DNA of 64,000 nucleotides from Schistocephalus solidus (GCA_017591395.1 WEDG01005179.1:1-64000), one strand, 5' to 3'. Positions 12,917 through 23,786 are shown, counted from the first letter of the stretch. The notes: generated from the sequence alone by a model not told the origin. Program-made: numbers and translations.

Positions 12917-13330
12917 TCACTGGTCTCTGTACGATGGATTCGCAACTAACCGAGCAGGCCGATGCGTGATGTGCATGTGCGGTGAAAATGAGGGGAGGAA
13001 GGGTCGGGAGGTGTTGAGTTTGAGGGGGGCTCTGCTGCTGATACTGGGATTCGCACTCATGGAATGACTATGGGAAGTGTTGATGGGTGCGTAAGATATG
13101 TTGGCATCGTGGTGGACTCCACTTTCGTGGATGCGCGTGTGACTGAGCCGGCCCATGCGGTGAATGCATGCGCGGGGGTAGTGAGGGCATTGAAGGTGGC
13201 GGTCTCTGCTGTGTGCTGGTGCTCCAGGCACTAATTCGCCAGTCTCTGGGCCCCAGATTCTCAAGTGACCGATCAGACCGATGTAGAATGTGAATGTGCA
13301 ATCGCAATGACGACAGGTTAGCACCGAGTC
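12917..13330 (-). pseudogene. C2H2 zinc-finger tail of the LINE polyprotein, decayed
   Basis: 135 open codons. Finger 1 is CRHCDCTFTFYIGLIGHLRIW: both Cys and the first His are present, but the final His has become Trp. Finger 2 is CPHYPRACIHRMGRLSHTRIH: the second Cys is Tyr. The usual long linker between them (ETGELVPGAP) is kept. A third finger-like remnant (FSPHMHITHRPARLV) follows in a shifted frame. In this element family the fingers come in pairs repeated along the C-terminus. Here both readable fingers have lost a zinc ligand. Confidence 0.75.
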
Positions 13331-13965
13331 TCCATCGCTGTTACCGGGGGGCGGTGGTGGTGTTGGAGGTAGCAGGTGGCAGGAAGTCGGAGGTGGCTAC
13401 TAAGGCGGTGGGAGTGGGGCAAGTAGCGATCGTCGCCGAGATCGGCGCAGAGCGTGGAGGAGGGAGGATGGTGGGGCATCGATGAAGTGGTTATAAGTTG
13501 TTAGGGTGGTCGTCCTTTGTGGGGTCTAAGACAGGTGTGGCAGAAGTTGATGTTGTGGGATTGTTGTTGCATCGAGTTCGAAGATGTCAGACCAGGCCGA
13601 TTCACGCACGGAATAAGCCTCGACAGCGTGGGTACGTTCACAGGGCTTGGGAATTGGCAGTGTTGATCCGCTGTGCTTGTGACTTGCGAGCCACCCTTTT
13701 GGCATCAGAAGCGGCGATCCGGTTGGCCTCATAGATTGCTGCACCAATGTTAATGGGTCTTCTTCACGGGTCTTCTCCATGCCGTTCTATCGTGGGTGAA
13801 GTCCTCTCAGGTCACCGGGTTGATTTACAGTCGCTTCGGAGATTTCTTCAAAGTGCCCTTCTAGCGTCGTTTTTTACCTCCCTGTCGGTGAGCACCCGTA
13901 GCGTCATCTCCGTGGAAAAGTCGTTTGGGAAGTCGCTCGTTGTCTATTCTCACTACGTGACCGCT

Positions 13966-14956
13966 CTAGCGCAATAGCACTTGCTTCAGCATGTTGTTGC
14001 TGCTGATGATTCTGGTCCGCTCCAGGACTTCCATGTCCGGAATCCTGTCTTGCCATCTCAGGTTCAGTATTCTACGGAGGCAACTGAGATGGAAATGATT
14101 CAGCTTCCTGGCTTGGTTCGAGTATATGGTCCAGGTCTCCGCTCCGTAAAGGAGTGTCTTCAAGACGATGGCCTTGTACATCCTCAGTTTGGTGTTCAGG
14201 TGAATACCATGGTTATTCCACACGGAGGCCTGCAGTCCGCTGAAGGTATGGCTGACTTTGGAGATCTGTTGAGCAACCTTGTCGTCAATTCTCGTGTTGT
14301 GTGATAGCGTGCTTCCCAGATAAGCGAAGGTTTCCGCATTTTGAGTTGAGCAGCGTTGACATTGATTCGGGGAGCATTGTATTCCGCGCTGGGCGGCGGT
14401 TTGTTCATTACCCCCGTTTTTGCTGCACTGATTGCCAATCCAAAATTGGCGCAGCCTGCGGCGAAGAAGCCCATGCTCCTTTATATGTCCTCCTCCGTCA
14501 CAGTGTTAAGGACGCAGTCGTCCGCGTAGTCGTGGACACACGCGTTGGGGCCTGTATACACCGACTGTTGAGAAGGTACCCGTCAGTTCTGTAGGTGATG
14601 TGGATCTCAGGGTGCTCATCCTGGTATGCGTCCATCAGCATAGCAGAGAATATGAGACTGAAGAGGGTGGGGGCCAGCACGCAGCCCTGCTTCACTCCGT
14701 TGGTCACTGCGAATGCTTCGGATACCATCCCGTTGTCAGTGACGCGCGCCATCATCCCGTCTTGAAGCTGACGCACCTTTTTCATGAATCGCTCATGGCA
14801 GCCACATTTCAGCATGATTCTTCACAGTCCGCATCGATTCACCGTGTCAAATGCTTTCGTCAGATCCACGAAGATAGTGTAGAGGTGGGTTCGAATATCC
14901 TGGCACTTCGCTTGTAGCTGGCGAGTGGCGAAAATCGCGTCACTTGATCCGTGGTA
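13966..14956 (-). pseudogene. Reverse transcriptase palm, thumb and C-terminal region (zinc-finger LINE)
   Basis: Motif A is visible as FVDLTKAFDTVNR (14843-14881 region, catalytic Asp present), followed by a Trp-to-stop change. The NGVKQGCVLAPTLFSL block (motif B) lies in the open stretch 14815-14498. A YADD active-site motif is read at 14528-14517 in a different frame from that block, just after RVSTTT, so a frameshift or deletion separates them. Then follow GCANFGLAISAAKTGVM, the GIHLNTKLRMYKAIVLKTLLYGAETWT block (14208 down) and [20 protein letters not shown], typical of RTE-like C-termini. All key motifs survive, but in three frames. Confidence 0.85.
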
Positions 14957-15532
14957 TCATTTGGAGCCACATGGGCTTTCCTGGAGCTGTCCCTGGTCTA
15001 GGTGACGTTTTAAAAGATTGATAAGGATATGTGCGAATATCTTCCTGGCTATGTTGAGCAACGAGATACCTCTGTGGTTATCAAAAAGTTGCCGGTTACC
15101 CTTCCGCCTGCACAGATGAACGATGGTCACGTTTTTGAAATCCTGAGAAACTCGTCTTTGGCGCCACATATCCTGGAATAGTGTTGTGAGTTCCGCCATC
15201 AGCCGGGGCCCACTGTGCTGGTAGGCTTCCGATGGGATTGCGTTGGATCTCGGTGCTTTTCCACTGGAAATCTGTTGCACAGCCCGGGTGGTTTCTAGTA
15301 GGGAAGGCGGCAGATCCAGGTCATTGTTCGTGTCCAATTGAGGGAGCCAGGTAATGGCAGCATCGGAGATGGCTGATGAACAAGTAAGGACATTTCTGAC
15401 GTGCTTGGCCCAGCACTTCAGAATTCGGGACTTCTCCATCAGAAGTCTTGCGCCGTCAGAACTGTGCAGCGGTGCGGCTCCCTCGATGCAGGGGCCGTAT
15501 ATGGCCTTGATGGCTTTGAAGAAGTTTTTCAT
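14957..15532 (-). pseudogene. Reverse transcriptase N-terminal part (zinc-finger LINE)
   Basis: 191 open codons. Visible motifs: a KNFFKAIKAIYGP start matching the linker before RT, LETTRAVQQISSGKAPRSNAIPSE (RT motif 1 region), LFQDMWRQRRVSQDFKNVTIV, HLCRRKGNRQLFDNHRGISL (the K.G....NYRGISL type motif 2), and INLLKRHLDQGQLQESPCG (motif 2a region, QFGF replaced by SPCGSK). The frame is lost upstream near 15545 (frameshift) and stops just after SPCGSK. The fingers subdomain of RT is therefore nearly complete, but the protein is broken. Confidence 0.85.
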
Positions 15533-15600
15533 TTCATTTTGATCCGCCTACCATGGATTTCCTCAGCCTTGTGGACCGTCCAGGTGTCCCCTATACATAC

Positions 15601-16439
15601 CACAACCATCCATTAAGGTCTGAGAGTTAGAAGGTTCCATTTAACGTTCCACTTCTGTAGCAGCTCTGAATTACTTGCAACAATCGATTTTGCGTTCGGA
15701 GGTGCCAACTTTACGAGAAGGTTAAAAAATAACTTCATATGACGCCCAGGGAATCTGCGGTTTTCATGTCTTCCCTTTCACCCGTGCTCGTCCATGCCAC
15801 TTTTAGCTAGCTCCTTCCCGATCCCATCTCCGGTAGTCCAGAAATAGTCTGAGAAGAACGTAACATGTGACCGAACTCAGGGAACAGAGGATAGATCACC
15901 GAGTAATACGGGACCGGTGATAATAGGATTTTTATGGATGGGGCAAAATGAATAAAAGGAGAGCATTCACATAAGCCTAAATCTATCCTTTGTTTTCATT
16001 AGAGTTAGCATTCGTTGACGAGTTAGAAGGGTGGCTTATTTTTTTTTGCCTTGACAAGTGTGCGGATTGCGAGCTCTGATTGCTTTACCTAACGCCGATC
16101 AATATGTACGATATCATTCCTAGCTGATCTGACTCCTTTTACTCAAACCCTTCACGGGGTAAGAATGCGGCCCGTTCTGTGCGATCTTTAATTATCAAAG
16201 TAAAACGGATGCATTCTTTAACTACCGCGGCGTCGAATAGTCGCCGTTTGGAAAGTTTTCATGTGTCCCTATACGTCAGTCGTCCTACCGCCAATGAAAC
16301 CCTGTGGACCCCACAAACCCAGTGACGAGCACAATGGATAGAAGTAGGGTTACGTTGGCATGTACCACGCTCGCGTATTACACGTTGACGTATCCATTGT
16401 TACCTGAGTTGTGTTGCATATTATTTTCTCGCCCTTAGT
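15601..16439. other. No recognisable gene
   Basis: This lies upstream of the truncated LINE copy. No similarity to the family consensus continues here, and only very short reading frames occur. Confidence 0.45.
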
Positions 16440-16590
16440 ATTGCCACTGTGCCCAGGAGTGTGAAAGAGGATAGCGGGAGTGAGACAGATGCGGCGAAAG
16501 TCTGCCAGCTCTATGAACTAAGGCAAAGACGCATCACCGCTCTTGCGTCCACCATGTTGTGTGGCACACGGTGCGCACAATCGTTCTCTA
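16440..16590 (-). repeat. Family B fragment, minus strand
   Basis: The reverse complement contains CATGGTGGACGCAAGAGCGGTGATGCG, a TTAGTTCATAGAGCTGG tract, the CGCCGCATCTGTCTCACTC block and CTCCTGGGCACA, in the same order as the family B consensus. It is diverged and truncated at both ends. Confidence 0.5.
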
Positions 16591-17954
16591 TGGCCCACTT
16601 GTCATCAGGTCCCTATGCGTCACTGCTTACACCCGAACACCACATGCTGAATTATCGTCTAGAGCAGTGCACGCCTGCATACTCCTCAGTACCGTGCACG
16701 ATCGTTTGGATCCCTTTGATCTAAGTATGGATGATCATTATTGCCTCTTTGGTTTTTGACATTCTGGCTACGTTTGCCACCAGGACGGACCACACCCTTC
16801 GAAATATCATCCAATAGATCTTTGACGATGGACTTCTGCAGGAGTTTGGAAGCTCGGAACAAAAAAAAACAATTTTTGCAGTACTTGGACAAACTTCTCA
16901 TGCAATCACCTGGGACTCGAACTTTCGCATTCATTCATACATCATTTAGTCTGAGGAATAGGAGGTGACCACGGAGATGTCGAAGAAAGAATGAGAGAGA
17001 GAACCAATTTACCAAAATAGGAAATTTGAGCCTTCCGTTTTTAGACACCTTATTCAATTTAAATAAATTTTTACTAGCAGGAAGACTCCTCATTCTGCTC
17101 ACGGTAGAATAAGGAAAATTATATCAAATACACAGGACAAGTATTTGTGTAACTGTCCATTTACCTTTAAAGCAGTATAGAGTCTGTCAGACATGGAGAT
17201 AGCCAGACTTTCTATAGTGCGTTGCTCAATGTGCTTATTTAGCATAAAATCAAGTTTTTTCTTGCGCGGAAAGACTCTTCTTTGTCGTCTGCCACTTGTT
17301 TGATACAGGTAGAAAGATTTTCGATAGGATTGGGATCCGGAATTTCAGCAGGGCCGCAGGTGGAGAGGCTGATTATTGTTTAATAAATTAGATCATATTT
17401 GCAAGCGACATCAAATTCAGACATTTTTAGAGCGAGGAACTGGAGCTTTTTAAAGTCCATTCAAAGTGCATTTCGCCCCAACTGAACATTGCACAAGGAA
17501 GGGGAAGAAGAGTCATCAATGGCTAAGCTGAGCGGACTTTCGATACGCTAATATCACTTCAAGAACTCAACAAAATCAACAATTCCCTCTTACAATAGTA
17601 GCAAGTAAAAGGATTTGCGGCATACTTTCAGGGTTTTTGGGCACGTTGTCTTCGGTAGGCCGATTGTTCTGCCAGTGCCTCATAAAATGCGAGTTCAGTA
17701 TAGTCCACTGATAAATTGCAAGTAGCCATAACCTCTATTGGCTCGGCATCGCAAAAGTCCACTGCTATTCCTCGTCGGAGCTGGCAATGAGATATTGATG
17801 CAGGTCCATTTGGCAATGGCCGCAATCTGGTTCTGATCAGTGATGGATGATGAGGGCCAGTCTTGAGCTGGGATTGCACCATCTTCACCCATAATGAACG
17901 CCTTTAAGTGCTCTGATCAACAGGTATAGACGTACTCCAATCGAAAGTACTGAG
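16591..17954. other. No recognisable gene
   Basis: Minus-strand frames at 17628-17892 (65 and 86 codons, overlapping) look somewhat protein-like but match no family I know. Confidence 0.4.
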
Positions 17955-18035
17955 ACACTTGAGCTTTGAACCCTGGTCGTTTGTTTGCTAAATATTTGAC
18001 TTAAGCCCTCTGCCAATTGAGACACGGGTCGATGC
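17955..18035 (-). repeat. tRNA-like repeat remnant
   Basis: On the minus strand a TGTCTCAATTGGCAGAGGG A-box/D-arm is followed about 35 bp later by AGGGTTCAAAGCTC, an imperfect B box. The acceptor and anticodon stems do not pair convincingly. It is probably the head of another tRNA-derived SINE, distinct in sequence from the array family, and not a tRNA gene. Confidence 0.45.
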
Positions 18036-18159
18036 TGGCAAACAAAAACTTAATATAATGATAATTGCAGCTTTAATGTGGATGAGAATGCTCGAATTTC
18101 CGGTGTATGTATTCACACAGAAGACTGGTCGATCACCGGAAAATTAAAGTTATTTTTCA

Positions 18160-18264
18160 GAAGAAGAAGAAGAAGAAGAAGAAGAAGAAGAAGAAGAGGC
18201 GAGCACTGTGATCACCTCTTCTTCTTCTTATTCTTCTTCTTTTTCTTCTTCTTCTTATTCTTCT
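18160..18264. repeat. (GAA)n / (TTC)n inverted microsatellite, fold-back
   Basis: (AAG)n at 18160-18198 and (TTC)n with small interruptions at 18215-18264 face each other across a ~16-bp spacer. The inner ends GAAGAAGAGG and CCTCTTCTTC are exactly complementary, so one strand can fold into a GAA:TTC hairpin. Confidence 0.9.
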
Positions 18265-18390
18265 AAACTGCTTCCTGGAACTAACCTGTTCGCTTCTCTT
18301 ATTTATTTTTCTTCATTTCCAAAGTCGTACAGGAGTTCATCGTCAGAGATAAGCGCAACAACATAATAAGCGACAGTTATTGATGGTACA

Positions 18391-18730
18391 GTGCAATCAA
18401 CGATCCATATCATATGCCTGGATGTGACTCTGCAGAGCCCTGTATGTTGGCGCCTAAACTTTCCTCGTAAATACACAGGACAGACTAGACACATGCTTGG
18501 TTTGGGCATACACGGCCATAAGCTGACTGTGCAACGGGGCGACGAATACTTGCAAGGGGCTGCCCGCACCTAGAAAACGGATCATGAGTTCAACTTTGCA
18601 GCCGTCCAGATAATCACCCACACCGGAAGCAAGGCAAGTCGAGATTTGATTGAAACCTGGGCCGCAGATAAGAACTCAGTCCATCGATGTATGCATACGG
18701 CGCTGGCATACCGCACCCCGCAGAGCCACC
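18391..18730 (+). mobile_element. Penelope-like element GIY-YIG endonuclease remnant
   Basis: One frame reads from 18391 with a single TAG at 18571-18573. It contains KYTGQT (the Y.GQT signature of GIY-YIG in Penelope-like elements) at about 18466, then GHKLTVQRGD, HEFNFAAVQIITHTGSKASR and DLIETWAADKNSVHRC, ending AYRTPQSHL near 18730. The block HEFNF..A.I..H.G.K.SRELIEAW..D.NSVNR is typical of the region just after the GIY-YIG core in flatworm Penelope-like retroelements (recalled, not searched). The RT domain is not seen nearby. It is a 5'-truncated pseudogene fragment. Confidence 0.7.
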
Positions 18731-19159
18731 TCAAGACATACGTTTCTGATTGTTTATTTGCTTGTATTCCCCCCCCTCCCCTTAGTAACTGTCGCTTGGT
18801 GCTAACATTTCTGAGCTTTCTGCGTGTTTTCGAAAGCTCCGAAAAATAAACATTTTTTTGATGCTCGAACAACTTTTCTAATCGTTTTCTGTAAAATTTT
18901 AAGTCAGTGCTTGCTCGTCAGAGGCAAGGACTCTCAACCGACGCTTTGACGCCCATTGACCTCACTGCGGTTAGGATTACTCGGTTGGCGCCAAATCCAG
19001 TGATTAAGGAGCGGACTGGGCTCATGTTAAAACGGGGGTGGGAGGGGTGTTAAAATCAAAATGCTCGAAGGTCAGTTGATTTGCAGGCAGGAATATTTAC
19101 CCGCCACCAGTTTCGAAAGACGGTCTTACGCAACAACCCATGTGGGTACCTATTAGCGT
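18731..19159. other. No recognisable feature
   Basis: Flank between the Penelope-like remnant and the TTAGGG-like patch. No identifiable coding or repeat content. Confidence 0.4.
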
Positions 19160-19245
19160 GTTCTAACACTAACATTAACCCCCTACCATGAACCCTACCA
19201 CCCTAGCTTTAACTTTCGCTTCAACCCTCCCCCACTTTACTTTAG
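19160..19245 (-). repeat. Degenerate CCCTAA-like patch
   Basis: CTAACACTAACATTAACCCC, AACCCTACCACCCTAGC and CAACCCTCCC words follow each other. The pattern is that of a decayed AACCCT repeat, like the other four patches in the window. Confidence 0.5.
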
Positions 19246-20530
19246 CTCGAGCCGGGTATACCTATTCCCGTGTTATACTGCCCGTTAAGCATTGCTTAAA
19301 TCTCCTTTCTGTAAAGGTTTGAATTTTGGCACGACTAGCTGATGGCAAAAGGTGAGAGGAAATGGCAATTCCAGTCTCCCCACTCTTTGACAGAGAAGCG
19401 TTTCCCAATTATCACCTGTCTTTGTCAGCAATGCACCCCAACTTCTCTGCGAATGAGCTTTTTACCCTAAGCCTTCGAAACTGAGTGTGTCAGCTGTACA
19501 GTAAAGATCCTCGTTGACAGATAGATCAGTGCGACGTAGGATTTTCTAATGTGGCTGCGTGGTGGAGTGTATGCACCGATCGCGCCGATCGGAGCGAATT
19601 CAGAATTGAATAAGGTATTTCTCGGGCTGATCCTCTCCTCCATCCCCTCATCTAGCCACTCTCAGGTTGCAAGCGGAAATGCAATGCGTATTGCCGCACA
19701 TTTCCCCCCACCAGCACTATAATTTTTTTGAAAATAGACTCTCCGACTGCCGCTGAGCTTCGAGGACCATCGTATGAGTGGTAGGATCTAGTGCTTAGAC
19801 AAACTGTCACGCAAACTCCCCGTGCTCATACCAACCAACATCGTCAGCGGAATCGAAGTCTGGTTTTCTCCCCACTCCCTACCCACCCTCCCGCGACCAG
19901 TCAGTTTCTCGCCAGCAAACTCGTGTGATATTAGATCTACGCACAGAGAGAGGCGAATATTTCGAAAGCCCCCTTAGGACAACGAGAGAGCGCGCTAAGA
20001 CAGATCTTCTCCTCAAGAAGGCGATGTTGCCATCAGGGGCGCTACGCGCCGCACGCAACAAGCCCTGACTGACCGGTGGTTTAGCGCTCACTGAAAGTGT
20101 ATGCTTTAATGCACACTTTGAGAGCTGTTGTCTAAATTTTCGACGCACGCGATTCCCTCCTGCCGCCCTCCCCTCCTGCGTACCAGGGGCCACTACACAC
20201 TATGGTTCCGCTAACGACGTAGAGAAGGGGGAGGTGGGTTACAGCCATATGGGGGGGGGGGATAGAACAACTTACGTCGTGCTTCTGATGTCACTTTGTG
20301 GACGCAAGGCGCGGGCAAGGGGGAAAGTGGACGAGCTGCTGTGAATCTACGTACTATCACACTTGCATGCTGCTCGTCCAGAGCTTGACTCCAACCATCA
20401 TCAGAGAGGTCCTCTTGGCTGAGTCCACACTCCTTCGACGGGGTGGGGGCAGAGGCAAGATTGTTGACAGCATAGTGTATCCATTAGGACCATGACCACC
20501 GCAAAAGAACACTACTAGGAGAGGAGGCAA
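19246..20530. other. GC-rich stretch without recognisable gene
   Basis: Includes a possible SINE scrap at about 19325-19395 (AATGGCAATTCCAGTCTCCC) and a run of G at about 20250-20261. A 104-codon minus frame at 19879-20193 has no known domain. Confidence 0.4.
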
Positions 20531-20549
20531 GGGGTGGGGTGGGGTGGGG
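20531..20549 (+). other. G-quadruplex-type motif
   Basis: Four consecutive GGGG runs separated by single T residues. This pattern is expected to form a stable intrastrand G-quadruplex. No gene lies close enough to assign a role. Confidence 0.7.
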
Positions 20550-20924
20550 CAAGGAGATAATATGAGTGCGTAAAATACCGCCTTATGCAAAGTGTTTTTG
20601 TCAATTTGGCGGCTTTAAATGGCCTGTTAAAATGCAAGTTGCGGTTGCTATTCGCAGCACTTGATGCACCTGGGTGTGTGTGTGTGTGTGAGGGGGTCGG
20701 CAGGGAAGGTGATTGAAGGTAGAATTTTACCGGCCTACCGAGACAGCTAGGTGTATGTCGAGTTTGAGAAACGCCTCAAAGATTCCTTGTCACATACGAT
20801 ATCAGGTATTAAATATCTGTCAAATACAAATGTTGGAAAGAAAAGGCAAGAACGGGGAAACACGGACAAGCATAAAACAGTCTTCCTTGAAAGGGCAGGC
20901 AGGCTTCTTCACCGCCAGCAAACC

Positions 20925-21105
20925 AGCTTCAACCAGGTGAATATGCAATATTTCGGTAGGCAAGCCGAGAATCGACTGAAGCCTGAGCCTCCGATGAGAA
21001 CTCAGTTAATCGATTTATCGATTGGGTGCCAGTATACAGAGTCCTGGGCACTCATCTCGGGACTGACGCTACTGATGTCTTATTGAGAACTGCCCCCCTA
21101 TAACT
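20925..21105 (+). mobile_element. Second Penelope-like remnant
   Basis: Plus-strand translation gives SRESTEA*ASDENSVNRFIDW followed by VPVYRVLGTHL, colinear with SRDLIETWAADKNSVHRCM at 18640-18700 in the first copy. One stop replaces the Trp. After ~100 bp it runs into a long TTC microsatellite. The GIY-YIG core itself is not readable upstream, so only the post-domain segment is supported. Confidence 0.6.
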
Positions 21106-21205
21106 TTTCCTTGATTTTATTGCTGATTTTATCTCTGAAGCTGGACTCCAGTAAGAATTCGGAAGCTCAGACGAATAAAGCCGTGATTCTGGCATGCGAA
21201 AAACC

Positions 21206-21368
21206 TTCTTCTTCTTCTTCTTCTTCTTCTTCTTCTTCTTCTTCTTCTTCTTCTTCTTCTTCTTCTTCTTCTTCTTCTTCTTCTTCTTCTTCTTCTTCTT
21301 CTTCTTCTTCTTCTTCTTCTTCTTCTTCTTCTTCTTCTTTCTTCTTCTTCTTCTTCTTCTTCTTCTTC
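21206..21368. repeat. (TTC)n microsatellite, ~163 bp
   Basis: About 54 TTC (GAA) triplets with a single extra T near 21340 that shifts phase. Poly-Ser and poly-Phe reading frames across it are artefacts. Confidence 0.98.
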
Positions 21369-21496
21369 GAAATAAAGTGAGTATATTGTAGACCCAGACG
21401 TTTATCCGTGAAGATACAATGAAACTAAGCGTGACAATTTATTCAATGGATTGAAGGACCATTTAAAATCAAAAAAATACATTTTCAAACATTTTT

Positions 21497-21499
<3 letters not shown>

Positions 21500-21532
<33 letters not shown>

Positions 21533-21546
21533 ATATATATATATAT
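21500..21546. repeat. (TA)n microsatellite flanking a SINE tail
   Basis: Two TA runs split by GG abut the 3' end of the reverse-oriented SINE part that starts at 21547. Confidence 0.95.
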
Positions 21547-21850
21547 GGTATTGGGCGCTCACCGATCGGTTACAGGACTCCACTCGTCCCGTTGTGCCTT
21601 GGGGCTAACTCTCAAGCCCCGCCAGCAGCCGTAAGGCAGCTAAGGATATAGGCAGAAAAAGATGACCGACAAAGACAAGGGAGACTGGAATGGCCAGTGG
21701 GTAGAGCGTTGGACTTCTGCCCAACAAGGTCACGAGTTCGAGCCTAGGGCGCTGCACCGCCTGGGGTTGGGTATGGCTGGCTGATGACGGCTAATAAGCC
21801 AGAAATGGCCATTCCAGTCTCCCTTGTCTTTGTCGGTCATGTTATTCTGC
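21547..21850. repeat. Dispersed tRNA-derived SINE, fold-back pair
   Basis: 21547-21696 is a minus-strand SINE tail and middle. 21697-21850 is a plus-strand head and middle, with a B box GAGTTCGAGCC at 21734-21744. The segments 21662-21696 and 21806-21840 are exact reverse complements (35 bp), so the locus can fold into a hairpin with a ~110-nt loop holding the tRNA-like head. The head is cut at its 5' side and lacks the A box. The anticodon-loop-like sequence ACTTCTGCC suggests an Arg(TCT)-like ancestor, but weakly. Confidence 0.85.
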
Positions 21851-22454
21851 TTCTTTGGCAAAATAAGATTCTCATTATAGTAGAGAAACAGTTCTTCCGG
21901 GTACATGACTTGCACACTTGACAAAGTACATGACGGGTTCAAAAGATGATCTTGGCGATGGCAAATGATTGGATGCTCAAAAAGGTCAGAGGTAACGTTA
22001 GTATTGGAAAGATGAAGGCCGGAGAGTAAGGATTACTTGTCGCGTGATTTTTTTGGTTACCGAGTTCTATGGTAGGTTATCACTTAGCTATCGCAGGCTT
22101 GCTACCTGCACGAACTCTTCCCTGTACAGAGAATAGGACTGGCAACACAACCAGAGATACATTTTGCTATAACGATTATGCGTGGAAATATGGCACCTTG
22201 TATGCTTTTTCAACTTCCAGCCGATGTTTACTTTCGATTAAATGAGTTAGGGTAGGTCAAACAGTATCAGATGGAAGGATGTTGAGGATTCGCATACGAC
22301 ATCTTAAATTAAAAGTCAATAAAGGCTGACTATATATTGACTCAAGTATTAATGACTGCATAACTGTCCTTTTCTAAACTGTCTTCTTTGAAAAAAAACA
22401 TGTGTTTTTGGGTCAGTCACAGGGGTGTTGTATGCAACGAACAGTGCCTCCTAA
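21851..22454. other. No recognisable feature
   Basis: No domain, RNA gene or repeat family identified. Confidence 0.4.
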
Positions 22455-22790
22455 ACGGGCCGTGTTGTAGATGCGCTGGACCAACACCGAGGCCAGCTCA
22501 GGGCACGGCAGGCATTATTCCGGTTGAGCTCCAATAAAAATGCCGAACCTGGGGGGTGTGGGGGGCACACGTAGGTGCAGGTTCACGTCGCATCAGCCAC
22601 TCTTGCCATTTATGGCCCTCCCACTCCGTGGGATCTGATTCAGGCCTGGCGGCATGACCAGAACCGTCACCGGTCGTGTCAGCCATCTGTGCTTGATCCC
22701 GTCTCTGGTCTTTTCGACTCTCTATTGACACCGGGTGCAGATGGGTAAGGGAAGAGAGAGCGTGATTCTGTTTTGCCCCGAGATCGTTTG
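22455..22790 (-). repeat. Family B repeat, minus strand, 3' portion
   Basis: The reverse complement runs from the CACCCGGTGTCAATAGAGAG block through GACACGACCGGTGACGG to GGAATAATGCCTGCCGTGCCC and TGGTCCAGCGCATCTAC, the last being the usual 3' part of family B. The 5' third is missing. Confidence 0.6.
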
Positions 22791-23564
22791 TTTCCTGCGC
22801 CCACATGCGGTTGCATGGCTACTAGCAATTAATTATGTATACGTTTTGCCGATGAAGACAGGGACTCTGGACTAACCATCCAATTTTACACGAAAGTCTT
22901 CCTGCGGTAGACGAAGAAGCGAAAAACGCTTTTTAAATGAGCAATTCTGAAAGTTATTCTAAGGTAGGTGCTCTACTGCCACGTTTACGAAGATAAGCTG
23001 TTTTATTATTAATTTGACAAAAACCGGCGTTTTGCGTAAGATTTGGTGAGAACCCGAGGCAACAAAGTACTGAATATTTGATCGCCAGTGGACAGCAAAT
23101 CCTGACAGCTCGTGCAATGGCATGGACATGCACATCTGCGATTGACTTGTTTCTACCAGCAAGTCGTGCTCCACCGTATAACTTAGTAGGTATGATAGCA
23201 AAGCGCGCTAGCCAGTGGTTTCAAGATAGGACGTAGGTCTAGGCTCTAACGACGCCCACTTTAAGGTGATTGGAAGAAACCATGCTGATCTGAGATGACG
23301 CAGAATGACCTGGTTGGAAGTAAGGTCTGTACGCCAGCGAGTTTTATAATTTCGACGAACCCCTGGATAGGATCTTCCATACGAAGTAGGTAAACATAAG
23401 TTCGTGAAAGCCTGTAGGCAACCACTGAACCTGCGATGGCTGCAGCCAGGTTTACTCGGCTTATGTGGAGTAGCCGACTGGTGAACTGAGAGTCAGACTG
23501 CGATGGCTACTTACTGTGGTCTCTATGACATTCACAGTTCATGGGACCTGAGACGGTGTGGTGG
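22791..23564. other. No recognisable feature
   Basis: Only short frames occur. It lies between two minus-strand family B copies. Confidence 0.4.
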
Positions 23565-23786
23565 CAAGTTTGGGTCAGTTCCGACCGCACCAGCCCCCTG
23601 CGCCCTCTCCCGTCTCTGGTCTCTGGTCATGGCAACGGGTCCAGGTGGGGCAAGACGAGAAAGTGCGATAGATGCAACATAAGTCTACTGCCACCGTAAA
23701 CTAAATCACGCGAAAGTAACTATACCTGCGCCACCATGATGTGAGACATATGGTAGACCTCATCGAAATCGGCGATCGAACTGTCG
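23565..23786 (-). repeat. Family B repeat, minus strand, 5' portion
   Basis: The reverse complement begins CGACAGTTCGATCGCCGATT, the family's 5' end, and continues through CATGGTGGCGCAGG and TTTAGTTTACGGTGGCAGTAG to the CACCTGGACCCGTTGCC block. Confidence 0.65.

Larger units (their letters stand above)
12700..15600 (-). mobile_element. Zinc-finger-tailed non-LTR retrotransposon copy, 5'-truncated
   Basis: Reading the minus strand from 15600, the order is: end of the EN-RT linker (TWTVHKAEEIHG), RT fingers and palm, RT thumb and C-terminal region, a low-complexity spacer, then C2H2 zinc-finger modules, with traces of the protein end (HENLRYNTAGYTM) near 12800. The endonuclease is missing, so the copy is 5'-truncated as is common for LINEs. 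At least four frameshifts and several stops break it. The RT and C-terminal motifs look RTE-like, but the clade assignment is an inference. It is non-functional. Confidence 0.88.

Noticed and set aside
21111..21391. Poly-Ser and poly-Phe ORFs
   Set aside because: Pure translation of the TTC microsatellite.
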